Origin: Acanthosepion esculentum
Taxonomy: Eukaryota > Mollusca > Cephalopoda > Sepiida > Sepiidae
Reading direction: 5' to 3'
Length of the DNA: 64,000 nt
Assembly: GCA_964036315.1 (NCBI GenBank)
Contig: OZ038480.1
Span: forward strand, 7,403,703-7,467,702
In this document: positions 44,603-57,276 of the stretch, in pieces
Position numbering within the stretch: the first letter of the stretch is position 1
Layout: the number at the start of each line of letters is the position of its first letter
Program-made: the position numbers and the translations under genes
Notes under the pieces: generated by a model
The model's database searches: none
What the model was told of the DNA's origin: nothing
Seen by the model: the letters and a program-made list of their open reading frames with translations, nothing else

Positions 44603-45862
44603 TAACATTGTAATAAATATGGCCACAAAGTTAAGGACAATAGTCCAAATGTAGTGTACATAATACCTCATCTCAGAAATATAGACAGATACTGAAAGGC
44701 CGAAACGTTGTAATAAATATGGCGACAAAGATGAGGACAATAGTCCGAACAATGTAAATAGTGTACAGAATACCTCATCTCAGAAATATAGACAGATACG
44801 GAAAGGCCGAAACGTTGTAATAAATATGGCAACAAAGATGAGTGCAATAGTCCGAATAATGTAAATAGTGTACATAATACCTCATCTCAGAAATATAGAC
44901 AGATACTGAAAGGCCGAAACGTTGTAATAAATATGGCGACAAAGATGAGGACAATAGTCCGAATAATGTAAATAGTGTACATAATACCTCATCTCAGAAA
45001 TATAGACAGATACTGAAAGGCAGAAACCTTGTAATAAATATGGCTACAAAGATGAGGACAATAGTTCGAATAATGTAAATAGTGTACATAATAGCTCATC
45101 TCAGAAATATAGACAGATACTGAAAGGCCGAAACGTTGTAATAATATGGTGACAAAGATGAGGACAATAGTCCGAACAATGTAAATAGTGTACAGAATAC
45201 CTCATCTCAGAAATATAGACAGATACTGAAAGGCCGAAACGTTGTAATAAATATGGCAACAAAGATGAGGACAATAGTTCGAATAATGTAAATAGTGTAC
45301 ATAATAGCTCATCTCAGAAATATAGACAGATACTGAAAGGCCGAAACGTTGTAATAATATGGTGACAAAGATGAGGACAATAGTCCGAATAATGTAAATA
45401 GTGTACATAATACCTCATCTCAGAAATATAGACAGATACTGAAAGGCCGAAACGTTGTAATAAATATGGCTACAAAGATGAGGACAATAGTTCGAATAAT
45501 GTAAATAGTGTACATAATAGCTCATCTCAGAAATATAGACAGATACTGAAAGGCCGAAACGTTGTAATAATATGGTGACAAAGATGAGGACAATAGTCCG
45601 AACAATGTAAATAGTGTACAGAATACCTCATCTCAGAAATATAGACAGATACTGAAAGGCCGAAACGTTGTAATAAATATGGCAACAAAGATGAGGGCAA
45701 TAGTCCGAATAATGTAAATAGTGTACATAATACCTCATCTCAGAAATATAGACAGATACTGAAAGGCCGAAACGTTGTAATAAATATGGCAACAAAGATG
45801 AGGACAATAGTCCGAATAATGTAAATAGTGTACAGAATACCTCATCTCAGAAATATAGACAA
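44603..45862 (+). repeat. 107-bp satellite, about 12 units, derived from the SINE tail
   Basis: Each unit reads GAAAGGCCGAAACGTTGTAA, TAAATATGGCGACAAAGATG, AGGACAATAGTCCGAATAAT, GTAAATAGTGTACATAATAC, CTCATCTCAGAAATATAGAC, AGATACT. The period is 107 bp (markers at 44701, 44808, 44915, 45022). Variants such as AATAATATGGTGACA and ACAGAATACC recur in a higher-order pattern. Confidence 0.95.
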
Positions 45863-46944
45863 ATTCTTGATTATTGCACTGTTGGTCTTCTTTATCTCTT
45901 TAGGTTTTATTTTTACTTTTTCCAGTGCTTTTTCAGACAGGAGTAGAATTACAGTATTTCTATTCTATCATTTGACCACACAGGCCACTGTGCGTAGATA
46001 AACGTTATTTTTCTGTATTAAGTAAAAGGTAAGCATTACTTTTAGAAAATCCAGGTAATTAATCCTTAAATTTATGAATAATAAACTTCAAAACACGTCT
46101 CTAGCACAAACACTTTGTATGCTTAAGAAAGAGTTTTTTAAATTTGTTGTTTACATTTTCATATACAATGGCATTTCAAAGAGTGACAATAAAATGTGGC
46201 AATGTTTTAAAAATGCCTAAAAAGTTTATATATGGAAATCAATTTTTTTTTTAATTTGGATTAAATTTCCTTTTTGATTGTTCTCACTCCTGTTGTAGTG
46301 TATGACAAGAGTGCATTGAGGTTGGGGAAAACACCTAACCAGCTGCCCTCCCAAGAACTACAGAGAACTGAAAGAGATGGGAGGTAACAAAATAATACCA
46401 CCTTGGAAACCACAGCAACTTCAGCAACAAAATGCCCACTGGACAGACTTTACAATACAATGAGTCTAGTTTTCCTGTTGCTTTTATTGGCATGAGGCAT
46501 CCAAATCTTGACCAGTTGTAGAGGCCCATATCATGCCAAGCTGTCTCGCTGCTGAGAAATCCTGAATGTAACTCGTGTTGACCTGGGGCCTCTTTTGCAT
46601 CTGTACTGACACGTGTTTGTTACAGCACTTTTAAAAATGTTTTATTTTTCTTATTCTTTTACATTCAGTAACCCCTTTGTCTTAGTGGCTTTATTGCCTT
46701 GCTTGATGTGAAATGATTAAAAAAAATAACAAAAAAACATTTTTCAAACAGAACCAAAATTTTAGTTCAAAGATAATTAAATTATTTAAAATGAGTTTTT
46801 CATTTCTTTTTTAGAAAGTCCACGGTGGTACCTAGTTACTTTACTGAATTTTTGTAAATCTTTTACTGTGCTTAATTTCTAACTTAAAGTAAGTACCTCC
46901 AAAGATTTTCTAAAAAACTTGACCAAACTTCATAAAAATATTCA
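45863..46944. other. Spacer with a LINE 3' tail
   Basis: At 46670-46725 the CR1-like LINE 3' tail recurs (TTAGTGGCTTTATTGCC, TTGCTTGATGTGAAATGA, A run). The moderately GC-rich stretch 46260-46620 is unassigned and has only short open frames. Confidence 0.5.
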
Positions 46945-47295
46945 TCAGTTCTGTCTTGTCACATATCATCAACAGAGAAAAGAGACCCCTAGTGTATATA
47001 TCCTGCACCTGCAACAAAGCTGAATCCAGTTATTTCCAATATGATAAGGAAGCTCTCGCAATTGTATGGGCAGTGAAAAAGTTATCAACTATTTGTGCAA
47101 CAACAAATTCACACTTGTTACAGACCACAAGCCATTTAAATTAATTTTTGGACAAAAGAAAGGCATTCCAACAATGTCTACAGAGAGACTAGAAAGATAT
47201 ACTGTTTTTCTCATGGGAATTGATTACAATATTGAGTTTTAGAGCAAGTAAATCCAATGTAAATGCAGATGGTTTATCATGCTTGCCACTTTCAG
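46945..47295 (+). pseudogene. Ty3/gypsy RNase H fragment
   Basis: Plus strand: REKRPLVYISCTCNKAES, YFQYDKEALAIVWAVKKLS, then, after a frameshift, KFTLVTDHKPFKLIFGQKKG, STERLERYTVFLMGIDYNIE and NADGLSCLPL. This is a different gypsy family from the one at 24.2-29 kb. No RT, integrase or LTR is visible nearby. Confidence 0.8.
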
Positions 47296-48184
47296 AGTCA
47301 AGCAGAGACACAAAGTTTCAGAAAAGTATATATTATTTTTGCAAGATTTATAAAACCGAGAACTAATTTGTGTTTACAAATATCTAAAAAATGAACTACT
47401 TTGACAATGTTACTGACCACCCTCAAAAAAACCCCCAGAAAATCGATTCCAATCAATATAATTTCTGTTTGAAATACAGAGTATTTTGTTTACTGGAAAG
47501 AGTAAATTTAATACTTTAGCATTCAATTAAAGCTAAAATGAAAATATTCAAGAAGACTTTTTCATTTTTAAAGATTAATTTAAAACTTAGGCATCGTGAT
47601 TTTTGTGGAGGTACCTACATCTGTCATCACGCTGTCAGAAAGTCAACACGGATACCGTCCAGTTAAAAAAATGCACTTCTGCGATATTTTAAACTTAAAG
47701 TAAATATTTGTTTCAAATCAGATTAATTATACTTTAAATCAGCTAATATTCCTCAAATAAAATTTCAGAAAAGTATTTTTTATATTGGGAAGATTTTTTA
47801 ATAAAGAGAATTACATTGCAATGAAAAGATGACTAAAAAAGGGCGCTAATCAGCTATTTTACAAAAAAAAAGAAAATCTTCCAATTAACAAAAGTAAAAC
47901 CCACCATTAATTCGCTAAGTACCTAATAAATTGTAGGTATCCTTCTCATATTTGAAATGTTATGCATTTTTTTTAATGTGTTAATTTTTTTCCATATTTT
48001 TAAATCTTAATTGTTATATGACAGTTTTGAAAATACTTTTTTACTTTCAAGTAAGTAACTTGAAATTAAAAACAAAATAATTGATGACTCCCTATATAAA
48101 ACAATACAAAATTCGTTTTGTATTCATGCTTCCCATGGTCATCCGTACATTTGAAGAAAAAAAAATTGTAAAAAAATTAATACA
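47296..48184. repeat. AT-rich dispersed repeat copy
   Basis: 47430-47760 (CAATCAATATAATTTCTGTT, TGGAGGTACCTACAT, TTTCAAATCAGATTAATTAT) is shared, in part rearranged, with 35060-35170, 36130-36350, 48650-48800 and 51780-52190. No ORF or clear end. Confidence 0.5.
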
Positions 48185-48640
48185 TACCAAAAAAGTAAAA
48201 ATAAAGAACATTTTTGTAAAAATTCATTTTTCATCGAAAAAAGTTTTTGCCTTCAGACAATATTGCCCTTATAAGCAACTGAAAAAACTCTTGAAATTAT
48301 TAAATATTAATGTCTTTGTTTTGTATGTTACAATTCAAATCTGATTTTCGATAACGAGTGGTTTGATTTTTTTTTATTTTAAGAAAGATAAAACAGGAAA
48401 AAAAGAAGCATGATTTGAAGTCCAAAAGTCTGTCACGGCAAAAAATGCGCTAAAAAAATTTAATATGCTCCGCTGACGAAAAGAGAAACAAGGTTTTTTT
48501 TAATCAAAAGTTAGAATATTCTAAAAAGAATGAAAAATCTAATAAAATATAAAATACTTTGCTCTTTTCTCTTCTTAAACATTTTTGACGATGAAAGTTT
48601 AAGGCCGTTTTTCATGCTATGCTCTTTTTTAGCAAAACCG
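48185..48640 (+). mobile_element. Right half of the 1.4-kb inverted-repeat element
   Basis: TTCATTTTTCATCGAAAAAA, TTTGTATGTTACAATTCAAA, CGCTGACGAAAAGAGAAACA and the terminal TTTTCATGCTATGCTC match 5680-6325 in order. The left half is missing or too diverged. Confidence 0.6.
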
Positions 48641-50409
48641 TGATGTTACCTAAAATTAGTTTTTGAAATACAGCAAATAAACTAAAAAATAATTTAATCT
48701 ATTAGTTTGAAATTAAAACTAAAATAAAAGCTTCGAAAGAGATTTTTCATTTTAAACTTTTTAGATATCGCGTTTTTTTTTTTTGTGACGGTCCCTAAAA
48801 AGTTTATCACAGGTATTTTTAATTTATAATTTAGCAAAAAAGCAAAAGGCCCTATTGGCGGTTTCAGGCATCTGTTGGGACTTCGAAAATATGTCCCGTC
48901 GGTAAAAGGATTATAGCAACTTGTGTTTTAAGATATTTTTAAGTTTAACTGATTTTTTTTTGTTTTTTGTTTTACTAGACCGTGTAAAAGTAAACGAATT
49001 GAAATGAATTGGCAACAATACCACCAATTTGTAAAATTCTTAGTTTAGCTAAAAAAGAAAGAAAAAAACTTCATGTATCTATATATTGAGGCGGCAATGT
49101 TTTTTTTTTTTTTACAAACGATAAAACAAAGTGAAACTACGTTTTTAAATGATTATAGTCTCAAGAGATTGTAATGATGATGACAGCTGAAATCGAATTA
49201 ACGAACATGTACATATGGATAAGGTTTGAACAAGTTTAAGCAAAAAAAGGAGGCGATAAGGTCCACCCGCAGCCTGTGATCTCACACACACACAAAGAGA
49301 TGATGCATTTTCATAATGATTTTGATTTTTAGACAGGTCCTAAAGTTTTCTAAAAGGACATAAAAACAAAATCATTGTAGGAGGCTATCCGTTTTTGCGT
49401 TCAAACCAACTATACGAAAAAAAAAAAAGTCAAATCGTGAATATAGTTAAGAAAAGATGGAGATGCATTTGATTTCGAACTTCATAAAAAAAAGGTAAAC
49501 GTTATTTCAATCTTTTATTTCCACAAGGAAAAGAAAAAATATCAATTTCAGAAAAATAAGTTCAGTTCAAACTGACACATTTTAGTTTTTGAGTTGTTTC
49601 AGTCGACATTGAAGTTTTATCATTCATTACATTAGCATTGGAAGTTTTTTTTTTTGTTCTTTTTACAATTGTAGATATCTTAAACTTGAAAACATGATTA
49701 TGATCCAGTGTTTTATTAACAAATCAAATAAAAAATATACTGCGCATATTTATTTAACGCAGCCAACATCAAATTATTATTTTATTCAGTGTCTTAAATA
49801 TGACATTAAGGTATATTTCTAAAATAATATAAGTAGGTGCCAAGTCAAATATTACATAATTTTACACTTTTAAAACTTGGACGTATTCGTTTTGGTCAGA
49901 TTTACGAACTAAAAAGTATCAATAATTACCCGTCAACGATATTAAATAAAAACTTGGTAGATAACGATTACAATAATTTAATGCTGTAATGATAAGTGTA
50001 ACATGATGAGTATAGATTTACCTGCATATTGGGAGATGATCTGAGGGCTGTTATTCATAAAAGAAAGAGAACAAAAGTAACCCGGTTTTTCTTAAAAAAA
50101 AAGGAAAACACATGGGCAACCGGTGTTCTTTTAAAAAACGGTGTCATGTGAAAAACTATTACCTCGGAAAATATTAGCCACATTATCAGCTTCAATGATT
50201 TATTCGTGGTGTTGTTTTATGATGATGAACATGATTATTTACGTTAGTTGTCATTTCATTTACTATCTGTGCCTAGTAACACTTTTTTATTTTTCCATAT
50301 TTCACCCGGGGCATTTTGCTTAGAATCAGAATGATATTATTATGATATTATCTTCTGACAACGTCCGTTTTACTTACTTCCATACCTCCACTTTTTCGCG
50401 AAAAACAAA
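48641..50409. other. AT-rich spacer
   Basis: Contains the repeat piece at 48650-48800 noted above. No supported gene; the 50141-50323 open frame has no known motif. Confidence 0.45.
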
Positions 50410-51120
50410 ACAAAACAGCATAGCATTATGAAAAAAGGCCCTAAACTCAATAAAGTTTTGACATCAAAATGTTTATGTTATTATTAAGAATAATGTATTT
50501 TATTGTTATTTTTTGAATTTTTTTAATTCTTTCTAGCACACTGGAAATTTTGGTTAAAAAAAATCTTGAAACAATGAAATTGAAAAAGGATAGCTTTTTT
50601 GCGCTTTTTCCGGTGAAAAACACATAAATTTGGAAATTATTGCAAAATTCAAATAATTGTCGGATTTTAATGAAACTTTCAGGACATATTCAGAAATGAA
50701 TGAAATTATTTTTGAAATTTGTTCTTAGAAAATCTTGAGAATTTTTTTTTTTTTTTTTTTTTTTACATATGTTACCTACTGTTACCACCCACTTCATAAT
50801 TTCATGAAATTTTGAGAAATTAAATTTTTAGGGCGGGGATTTTTTTATCAGTTAAATTAAAAGCAGAACTTAGAGAAAGTAATTCATCAATTTGTTTTGT
50901 AAAACAGTTAACGAACCCTTTCATCGAAAATCTGCTGTGAATTGTAAAATAAAAATGCAAAAACTATGACATTATTAGAAAAGCTTTTAATTTCTTTGAT
51001 AAATAAAAATAAAATTTATTAAGGACGCTATTGTCTTAACAAGAATTTTTTTTTCGATGAATAATTAATTTTTACAAGAATTGTTTTCATTTTTTTAAAA
51101 TTTTCATTAAACAATAATAT
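50410..51120 (-). mobile_element. Relative of the 1.4-kb inverted-repeat element, reversed
   Basis: It starts at the outer end with CATAGCATTATGAAAAAAGG and TTTATGTTATTATTAAG. Inside, TGTCGGATTTTAATGAAACT matches 6043-6075 as reverse complement, and TCGATGAATAATTAATTTTT matches 5680-5700 reversed. Confidence 0.55.
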
Positions 51121-52629
51121 TAAAAAATCGTTTAAAATTCATCATTGCTTTCAAGGCGGCGGTTTGGTGATATTGTTAAGTGAAAAATACATTTACGAAT
51201 AAAAAATTGAAAAGTTCATAGCAGACGTTTGAGCCAATATATTTTTTGTTAAAATTTAAAAAAACAAAACATTTCTAATTTTTATCTATGGAAAGCTATA
51301 CATGATATAATCTTTAAAAAAGGTTACGTGATTTAAGTGTCGTCTGACGCACTGCAATTTTTTCACTTTCCTTATTCAGTTCTGTTTCATTATTGTCTTT
51401 GCAAATCATCCTTTCATAACTTCAAAGTTTTATTTTTTTTTAAATTACTATTTCACTAAATATTTTAATTTTATGTATTTATTTTAGTTTGGGACATACT
51501 TTAGTTTATTCACTTTTTGTTTACCTTAGTAAACTTAAGAACATAGAGACGAAACGAAAGTTTCATAAAACATCTTGAAACCTAACTAAAAGTCAGTAAA
51601 ATATTAAATAACTGCTGAAAATATGCTAATTTGCAAAAATTACTAGGTAGTTAGAAACTAAAAAAATGCGTTCACTTAGTTTTCGTAAATTTATGTCAAT
51701 TCTGGTCATCCATAAGATCTGTCATCACCGCGGAGCTTATCGATACGTCAATAAAGATAGGAGAAAAACAGGACCCATAGTTAAGAAATACTTGTATATT
51801 ACTTTTTTATGTTAAGTAATATTTATTTCAAATCAGATTTTAACTTTAAATTTGCTAATTTTACTCAAATAACGTGTCAGAAATATATATTTTATTTTTG
51901 GAAGATTTTTAAAACCGATAATTTTGTTTACAAATTTCTTAAAATTAAGAAAATGGTCGCTTTTAAGAAGATTTTGAAAAAATCGAGCAAATATTTGAAA
52001 TTTCAATCTATATAATTTCCATCTGAAATACACCAGAATATTTTACTTACTGGAAATATTAAATTTAGTCATTTAGCTTTCATTCAATTAAAGCTTAAAG
52101 GAAATCTTCAACAATGCTTTTTCATTTTTTAAAAATTCATTTTAAACCTGAGGTATCGAAAATTCAGTGGAGGCACCTGCTTGATTTGCGTGTATATTGG
52201 TCTTTTATAATGATTTAAACTAAAGGAATTGCACAAAGAAAGTGTTGAAGAATACAAAATAAATTTTTATATATCAGATTTACAGAAGGATAAAATGAAA
52301 GCTGAAGTTTCAAGAGTAAAGTCCTGGTGCACACGAGTGCGAGTAGGAGGAGCGTCCGAAAGAAAGTAACTTATACGTATGTATGTATGTATCCAAATCT
52401 AGTAGCCGCCGTTTGATCACGTGGTGAAAGAAGGTATGTTTGTTTTCAATGTAGCAAAGGTGGGTTAGCCGTCTGATGCCACCAGTTGGTCGTGCAAATA
52501 TCACATTTCGGCTATGGGTATGTTACAATGACCACAGCATCGGAAAATGGATAAAATTAATTTATCACCTCTGCATCTATTAGAAAGGGGAAAATGTTGC
52601 CTTTCTTGTTGTTATTCATTTATTTCTAC
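51121..52629. other. AT-rich spacer with dispersed repeat copy
   Basis: 51780-52190 is another copy of the AT-rich repeat. 52320-52560 is less AT-rich but unassigned. No supported gene. Confidence 0.45.
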
Positions 52630-52815
52630 GGTGGAGTAATGGATAGCGGCTCGGATTGAGGAATCCGAGAGACGAGTTCCAATTCCAGTCGAATCCATTA
52701 CATTCACTTACGCGCTAATACCCTTGGGAAAGGTATGAATCCTCTTCTTCTTTCCCCCCAGCTATGGGTAAATAGCAGGACAGATCGGGTTCCATAGCCT
52801 TGGATGGCAAGTGGT
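52630..52815 (+). mobile_element. tRNA-derived SINE without the 5S head
   Basis: GGTGGAGTAATGGATAGCGG (box A) and GACGAGTTCCAATTCCAGTC (box B) are followed by TACGCGCTAATACCCTTGGG, AAAGGTATGAATCC and CAGCTATGGGTAAATAGC, the body shared with the composite SINE. No 5S-like sequence precedes it. Confidence 0.75.
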
Positions 52816-53389
52816 CTACCGCAGAAAAGAAATGGCAACCTACCGCGGGAAAATCTGCCTCGTCAGTCATGTATCGAAAGATACACGATCACCTAAGCGT
52901 GTATCGCGCATGGCAGATAACTGACTGATTACCTCAATATCTAGCGGGAGTGGGGGTGGGGGGAATATGTAAAGAAAAGTTACACACAAATAGCCATCAA
53001 CTGTCGAACTGAAGTGGGAAAGGGGCAATGGGAATGAGACAGAAGGTGAAAGAAAATGTGAAGGAGTGAAGGGCGTGTAAGAAAGAAACGCGGGGGAAAA
53101 TGAAAAGAGAAGCGAACGAAAGGGAAAAGGGATGGACACGAAGAAAGACATAATGAAGAGAAGCCAAGGTCGATATTTACTTGGCGGTCAGTTTAGATTA
53201 AGCACGAGTCTCTTAACAAAATTGAGTAGAAGATTTGAAACATTTGAAAATGAACGAATTCAACGAATAAATGGATGAACAGTAAAAATAACGATAATTT
53301 TTTTATTTTTATATAATGTGTGGTCCAAGCAAAAGAACGGAAATACAAAAGCAGCCAAGTTGGTGTAATTTAAAGTTGCGTGATAACGA
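52816..53389. other. Spacer with a purine-rich tract
   Basis: 52980-53160 is strongly G/A biased on the plus strand (GAAGTGGGAAAGGGGCAATG type). The minus-strand Ser/Phe/Pro-rich ORF here is its translation, not a gene. Confidence 0.5.
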
Positions 53390-55228
53390 AAAGGTTTTGT
53401 TTTTTTTTGCCTTTCATTTTCAATTTAGGTTTATTCAGTTTCTCTTATATTGTTTTATTTTTTACGTGTAGGCTTTAATTTTCAAGCCAAGCGCCTTTTT
53501 TCCCCTTCACTCTCTCATTTTAATCAAACTTTATTTCCCCACTCACTTTAGCTTGTAAATTTCCTTTTTGTTTTGTATGTAAGGCTTTATTAGCCAAGCA
53601 TAAATTTTTTCGTTACCCTCAATTTAGTTTGTAAATTATATTTTTTATTTTTGTAAGCAAAGATTGTTTTTTCATTTTAACTGTAACTTAAGTTTTATTT
53701 GTAAGTTGTCCTTTTTGTCTTTATTTTTTGTACATTGTCTCAATTTAATCTTTTTTTTGCGTGTGACTTGGTTGTTTTATTTATACGCCGAGTTTTAGTT
53801 TCTCGTAACCCTTTGTTTTTTTTCTTATTTTTGTGCTTTTTTTTTACGTGTGACTTGTTTTTTGGCAAAGCCAAGTTCTGTTAAGTTTTGTTGGCCCACC
53901 CGTGACTCTAGGCCGGTTTTCTTTAGTTTTATTTGTTTGTGCATTTATGTGAAACTATAGCGGGGAGTGTAAGGGCTGGCTTCCCTTTCCTTAATATCAC
54001 CCCACCCCGCCCAAAATCTCGCGGGCTGAGCGCTTTCGTAAGCCCCGGGATCAATCGATTTTCTCCCTTGAGAGTCGATCGGCCTTGAGGGTCATTCTTC
54101 GGTCCAGTGACATTTCTCGGCCTAGGAGAGTCTTCTATTGTGATCTAGTGGAAGGGGTCGCTAAGGATCCACTACGCGGCCGGCTCGGCATGTTGGCGGA
54201 CGAGTTTCTCTACTTTTGGTCTTAGACGAAACGGCTTGGCACGCCTTCTACCATTGTCCTCGGGTACGCCCCCTATTGAACTATGTTGGCGAGTTGATGG
54301 CTCGTATCGCCCCCGAAAAGCTCGTGTTTCATTGATCGCGCATACGCGTGTGACAATTTGTCGTCCCGTATTCTGGGATGAAACGGATGGTGTTTCTGAC
54401 GCTGCTAGCCGAATTTGGACGCCGTGAACGGAGGAAATCTTGCGATGTGAACGCTATTCTCATCCGGATTTAATCCGATTATTTGAGTATCAGCTCAGTC
54501 GGGAGATTAGAACTGATAGAAAGCGTTTGGTATCGACAGATTTCAGCAAAAGGTGGGTAACTGTGACGAGCCTAATTTGTATGATCGGGGCTAGCCGAGA
54601 CTTTCTCTTTTAAGTCTCCCTAATTCACAACGGGGAGGATTCCTATGAAGCCCTCCCCTGGTTAGTATAGACCCTTCTTGTGTGCCTAGTTAATGTCAGT
54701 AAGTGTTTTTCCCGGCCGGTTCCTGGTTTCCTCTTTCGTTATAATCCAAGTCGAAATTCTCAATTTCCTCAGTTTGTTTTTGTCCCCACTTTTTTTTATA
54801 CCCCGACCGGGTCAGTTTCTTTTTTCCCATGGCCGTATTTATTTTATCCTTCCTCTCCCTTAGCGAAAGCGCCTCTTGATTTTGTCTGAATACAGAATAC
54901 AGCGGCCTCTCTTATTTCTTTGGAGGTTGGACATATTCAACTAACATCAGTTATCTTTAGTTTGTGTAATTTTGTTATATTTTAATTTGTTTTGGGATTC
55001 ATCCCCACCCCTCATTGCTTATCATCAAAAGATTTTTTATATATGGGGTGTTTTGTAGGTTTCCTATGTGTGTGCAGTATTGTGGTATATGTAGGATTGA
55101 ATGATGATAGACGACTTCATGTGGTGGATGTGCAAATTGTAATGAATGAATGGGTCGGGAATCTGATTAGCTATAGATAGTGTCGACCAGACTCAAACCA
55201 TTCCCCCTTTTAGGCTGTAGTGAAAGAT
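53390..55228 (+). mobile_element. L1/Tx1-like LINE copy A: 5' UTR joined to ORF2 C-terminus and 3' UTR
   Basis: 53390-53960 is a T-rich 5' UTR resembling that of copy C (TGACTTGGTTGTTTT, TTTTGGCAAAGCCAAG). It is joined to the end of ORF2: DETAWHAFYHCPRVRPLLNY (about 54225-54285), then, after frame changes, EEILRCERYSHPDLIRLFEY, STDFSKRWVTV and a terminal ASRDFLF stop near 54613. The 3' UTR (CCTAGTTAATGTCAGTAAG, CGAAATTCTCAATTTCC, ATGAATGGGTCGG) matches copy B. ORF1 and most of ORF2 are deleted. Confidence 0.8.
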
Positions 55229-55440
55229 ATAATCAGTTACCCCTAAAAAACGTTCGTGTTTTGTGTTCGATCTGCCGAAGAAAAATTACCAAAAAGTAGT
55301 TAGCAAAAATCTACTTTAATGACTAGAATCTATGCTAATGTTCTCCCCTCCCCTGTATGGCGTGACCAATCAGAAAGATCTCTCAATGAACCAAAGCCGT
55401 TGTTTTTCGCTTATAAAGGCAGAAATCTTTTTGAGCTGGT
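55229..55440 (+). promoter_or_regulatory. Non-LINE segment with CCAAT and TATA boxes
   Basis: Between copies A and B lies a 210-bp piece with ATGCTAAT (55333-55340), GACCAATCAGA (55364-55374) and TTATAAAGG (55411-55419). The CCAAT-TATA spacing of about 46 bp is that of a pol II promoter such as a histone gene's, but no histone ORF follows; copy B's endonuclease does. Function is inferred from motif spacing only. Confidence 0.35.
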
Positions 55441-57237
55441 GGGCGATGGTTCGTTTCGGGTCGTTGCGGTTTATGCGCCCAACGACCAGAGTCAGTTGGG
55501 GTCGTTCCTGGTTGATTCGTCGCGCCTAGTCTTAATAGGGGACTGGAATGCCGTCCTGGACCTCAAGATAGATAGGGGGAAGGCATCGGGCGATCGTAGC
55601 CTGGTTGATCTGATCGGTGAGTTTGGGCTCGTCGATAGATGCTGGGTCGATCATCCGAGGGTGGAGATGTGGACGTGGGCTCATAGTTGGCCGTCTCTCC
55701 AGGTATCCAGCTACCTGGACAGAATGTTAGTAAGAAGAGTCGATCTAGATTTACTCGATTGTCCCACGTTCCACCGGGTAGACTATTCAGATCACAGACT
55801 CGTCTGTGCCTGGATGGTGTTAGGTATTAGGCCTAGAATGGCTGGACACTGGAAGTTCAATTTGTTTTTACTGGATAGGCAGGACTTTCAGCAACAGCTA
55901 ACTAGATTAGTGCAGCGGGAATTAGTGGGGGCTGTTATAGAGAGTAAGTGATTGGAAAATCTTAAGGATAGAATGAGGTCCTTCACCACTGAATTTAGCC
56001 AACGACTCGCTCTAGGTAAGGCTAAAAAGGTGAAGGCTCTAGAGGATAGTCTGTCCCAGGCGGTGGCTGGGGAGATTCCCTAGAGATAGCCATAGCTAGG
56101 CAGGCCCTGAAGCGTGAGGCTAGCAAGCGCTATCAGGGTCAGGTAGTTAGACATAGGTTAAGCAAGATGTCTAACGAAGCCGTGAACATGGGCGCAGAAT
56201 TACGCAAGGAAGAGATCCGTCGAGGTTCCGATCGATACATTCGCGAGGTCATTACCCTGGAGGGGCGTGCTCTAAGGTCGACCAGGGATGTGTGCGAGGC
56301 GTTTCGGCGGCATTTCGAGAGCCGTTTTACCAAGGAGCCTGGTCTCAGTGGCGATGAGTTTCGCAGCTATTTGGCTGAATTTCCTCGGCTCTCGCCGACT
56401 GAAGCAGCTAGCTGCGAGGGTGAGATCACGGAGGGCGAAGTCTACTTGGCATTGAAGAAGGTCGGCAGAGGCAAGTCTCCGGGACTTGATGGTCTGCCCT
56501 ACGAAATGGACTTGAGGCTGTCGCACATTTTGTGTTCAACAACTGGTTCCGGCAGGGGTCCATCCCCAACCGGATTTCTAGGGGTGCGATCACGCTGTTA
56601 AAAAAGGACAAGGGTGTTGGGCGGGATTTAGATGATTACAGGCACATAACTCTGCTAAACACAGAACTTGGATTTTGGCCAAGATCCTGACGGCGAGGTT
56701 GCAGTCAGTTGTCGCGAGCTTGTTGGGACCTGAGCAGATTTCGACAGATTTCAATGAAAGGTGGTTGTCTGAGGCGAGCCTGGTTCGTGTGGACGGGGCT
56801 AGCGTTGATTTTCTTTTTTAAGTCCCCTCAACGCAACGGGGCGGTTTCCTGTTGACCCTCCTCCCTGGTTAAGTTAGACATTATTTTGTGTTCCTAGTTA
56901 ATGTCAATAAGTCTTGTTCCCGGCGTGTCCCCGGCTTTTTCTTCTATTATGATTCATGTCGAGATTCTCAATCTCCCCATTTTGTTCTCGGCCCCCTTTT
57001 TTCATATCGGCTGAGTTAGCTTTTGACTTTCCCCATTCCGTTATTCATTTTTTCCCTCCCCGTTCCATTAGTGAGTGTGCTTCTTGATTCTATCTATCGA
57101 TAGAATACAGCGGCCACTCTTATTTTGAGGGTGGACGGTTCCTACTAACATTGTTCTGTTTTCGTTTTGTCTTTGGTTGACATTTTGAGTTTCTTCTCGG
57201 GGTTCATATCCCCTCCCCATCATTTCATGCTTCATGG

Positions 57238-57276
<39 letters not shown>

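Noticed and set aside
52867..53151. Ser/Phe/Pro-rich minus-strand ORF
   Set aside because: It arises from a purine-rich tract on the plus strand, with no domain or splice signals.
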